The notes beneath the pieces were generated by a model that saw nothing but the letters and a program-made list of their open reading frames with translations, was not told where the DNA came from and did no database searches. Both the position numbers and the translations under genes were made by a program. A stretch of 64,000 nt of DNA from Serinus canaria (lineage: Eukaryota > Chordata > Aves > Passeriformes > Fringillidae): contig NC_066336.1 in the NCBI RefSeq assembly GCF_022539315.1, forward strand, positions 3,166,600-3,230,599, written 5' to 3'. Every line of letters begins with the position of its first letter. The stretch's first letter is position 1. Positions 61,540-64,000 of the stretch are shown here, in pieces.

Positions 61540-62020
61540 TAAACACAAGGTGACCAGAGGGCTGGAGCATCCCTGCCACGAGGAAAGGCCCAGAGGGTTG
61601 GGATTGTTCAGCCTGGAGAGGAGAAGCTTTGGAGTGAGCTCCTTGTGGCTGAAGGGAGCTGCAGGAAAGATGGGGAGAGAGGGTTTGCAAGGCCTGGAGT
61701 GCCAGTACAAGGGGTGATGGCTTCACCCTGCCACAGGGCAGGGTTAGGTGAAAGAATTAGAATAGCCTGGGTGAAATTCCTGGGTGTGTGAGGGTGGGCC
61801 GGCCCTGGCACAGGGTGCCAGGAGAAGCTGTGGCTGCCCCTGGATCCCTGGAAGTGTCCAAGGCCAGGCTGGACAGGGCTGGGAGCACCTGGAATGGTGC
61901 AAGCTGTTCTACCTTTCACTTCCTACCTTCTACTTCCACCCAGTTCTACCCCATGCCAGGAGGTAGAATGGGTGACCTTTAGGGTGCCCTCCAACCCCAA
62001 CCATTCCATGGCTCTACAGC
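61540..62020 (+). mobile_element. CR1 LINE 3' region, about 480 bp
   Basis: Longest CR1 piece in the window: GGGCTGGAGCATCCCTGCCA, TTCAGCCTGGAGAGGAGAAG, GGCCCTGGCACAGGGTGCCA and GTGCCCTCCAACCCCAACC, then CATTCCATGGCTCTAC at the 3' end. Between 61903 and 61965 a CTACCTTCTACTTC-type tract interrupts it. It lies directly after the family C LTR's target duplication, so that LTR inserted next to or into it. Confidence 0.88.
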
Positions 62021-64000
62021 TCTGTGAAGGACTCAAAACCAGCAGCTCCTTCTTCCTCCATGTCCTCACTCCCAACCCTGCTCTAAGGCAATTTCTGGCA
62101 CACAGTTTTAAGTTTTAAGCAATTTCTGGCACACAGTTTTAAGTTTAAAGCTGGACAGCCCTGGTGCCCTGTGGGGTCCCTGTGATGTGCCAACCCCAGC
62201 AGTGCCCCCACAGCAGCTCCTGGCCCTGGGTGGCCCAGGACAGCCCCTCAGTGGGCACCAGGAGGGGGACACAGCTGAGATACCCCACAGAGCAGGGCTA
62301 AGCCCCCAGCCCCACATCCATCCACATTCCCCAGCACCAGTGCCAGGTATTGGATGTGATCCATTCCCCACCTGCAGCAATTCTGCTCCTTGACTGTTCC
62401 CATTGCAGTTTATACCTCTGCTCACTGCTGAAATTCTGTTGCCTACGGCCCTTTATTGATGGACTGGTGAGGTAATTAAAAAGGAGGCTTTTCAGAAAAA
62501 TCCTGTCTAAACATTGGGAGAAAAATCCATATGAATACTCTTTCAACTCGGAGAAGGACAGAGGAGAACATCCTCACAGTTACAATGATGTTCTAAAAAA
62601 AATCTATTAAACGGGGTAGTGCCACATACCTGATGTATTATGAAGGTATTAATATGGAATTGGTTTTTTATAAATATTAATAAGAGCTAACATCTAGAGA
62701 AGAAGCCCGAGACTTACATTCTTAATTAATCCAAAATTCACATCACCTCTAAAAATACATATGCATTTCATTATGTTAGACCAATGCCTAGGAGCAGACA
62801 ATTGTAAAAACACCCATCAGAAATGAAGACACAGAGAGTCCCCCCTCATTCCTTCAGGCCCTTCTTAGTTTCTGACAAGGTCCAGAGGAGCATCATTGCT
62901 CCAAGGAGAGAGAAGGCAGCTTTGGCTCTGGGGGAAAATAATTCTCAGGTGAGAAGAGGACAATTACTCTGCTTTTGTTTTAATCATTGTCCCAATTCCT
63001 CTTTCATTCCTTCCACTGAAGTTTTCTTCAGGTAGCTCATCCCCTAATGAAGCTTGGGGAAGTTTCAAATCTCTCTTTTCAAATATGTGCCAGACATAAA
63101 ACATTTTCCTGCCAGTTGAATGCTGGCCATTGTCTAGAATTTGTGCTCATTTCTCAAGGATACTTTAAAATACCTCGTGAGGATGAGTTGCTCTGGATAA
63201 TGCAGAAGCCCAAGCACAATGGCAAAAATTCCACCTTTAGTCACCAGCTGCAATTTAGAATTCTGCAGCTCAGAAGAGCTGTTCCCATTAAATCGGGGCA
63301 CGGCTTCATGTGGATATTTTATACTCTCTTTATAATGGGATGATGTGGGCTTAACTCGGCTCAGTTGGGACCAAAACATAGAAAATCACTTGGTGTGTGC
63401 CCAAAAGTGGAGCATCCTCCTGGTTTGGAGCAGCTGAGCCTGACAAGGGCTCTGGGCATTCTCCAGGACCTTCCCTTACACCCTCTGCTAACCAGCAAAA
63501 ACAACAATTTAAAACAACACTCTCAAAAAAATTTTGCTCTTCAGAAAACTGATGGGCATGAAACAGGATATTTTTCCACTAACACCAAATTGTAGCAGAT
63601 GAAAGAAGACAGAAGGGTTAAATATTATAGATCAGTGGTTTATCAGCATTTATTAAACTCTCTGAGCCTGGCCTCACACAGCTCAGCTGCTCAGGTCTGG
63701 CACTCCAAAAATGCAGCCTGTGACCACACTGACCCACAAGGAATTTCCCTCTCATTGATATAAATCCAGTGTGGACACCTGAGAAGAAATAATAACTTCT
63801 TTGTGTCATTATTAAAGGGATTACAGAGACACTATTATTGCACAGTGTTTTACTGCTAAATGATTTTAAGACTGGCTTTATAGATCTTTCTCCATTAATC
63901 AATAAGATAAAATATTAATTACAACAGGAAGGGGTTGGAGTGAGTGTGGAGCTGTTCTTGGAGGAACAGCAACCTGTTAAATTATGGGCTGTTGGTGGAG
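62021..64000. other. Intergenic, mostly unique
   Basis: No gene. A 33-bp direct duplication around GCAATTTCTGGCACACAG occurs at 62088-62150. AT-rich patches at 62590-62780 and 63790-63920. Confidence 0.5.

Noticed and set aside
60623..61717. A plus-strand open frame of about 364 codons
   Set aside because: It runs through the CT-rich centre of an antisense solo LTR and across the target duplication into a CR1 fragment. No retroviral or other protein features.
29137..64000. A second protein-coding gene downstream of GRIK3
   Set aside because: No frame shows recognisable domains or paired splice sites; all longer frames coincide with repeats.

Overview
The window is vertebrate nuclear DNA, most likely from a bird and probably a songbird. 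It holds one recognisable protein-coding gene in short exons with GT-AG introns, CR1 LINE 3' ends of avian type, and many solo LTRs of several families. The species call is inferred from repeat content and intron size.

The gene is the 3' half of GRIK3 (kainate receptor subunit GluK3) on the + strand. Six exons (3728-3951, 9959-10077, 12305-12522, 25137-25359, 26453-26703, 28942-29136) join in phase. They encode the last 409 residues: the end of the glutamate-binding domain segment before M1, M1, the pore loop, M3, the second ligand-binding segment, M4 and the cytoplasmic tail, with the stop at 29134-29136. Counting back from a 16-exon gene these should be exons 11-16. The 5' exons lie outside the window. 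A probable 3' UTR of about 3.7 kb runs to AATAAA signals near 32.7-32.8 kb. The remaining 31 kb is intergenic, with no exon I can support.

The introns and flank are dominated by repeats. Sixteen LTR or LTR-like copies are listed, seven of them bounded by target-site duplications visible in the sequence (4 bp: 42952-43379, 59105-59590; 5 bp: 14402-15720, 37141-37754, 60212-61533; 6 bp: 6668-7077, 22910-23527). There are several CR1 fragments, a 3.6-kb minisatellite of a 20-bp unit in intron 13, and VNTRs of 31, 33, 39 and 70 bp.

The most unusual feature is how the 3' splice sites have been remodelled. The exon 13 acceptor lies in a 218-bp segment present three times in tandem, so two truncated decoy copies of the exon start precede the real one. 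The last-exon acceptor is only 16 nt from an LTR, so its branch point must be LTR-derived, and the LTR-host junction has been amplified about eight times. The exon 12 acceptor is 27 nt from a sense LTR of the same family. I found no undescribed gene system; the novelty lies in this splice-site architecture and in a few candidate regulatory blocks.
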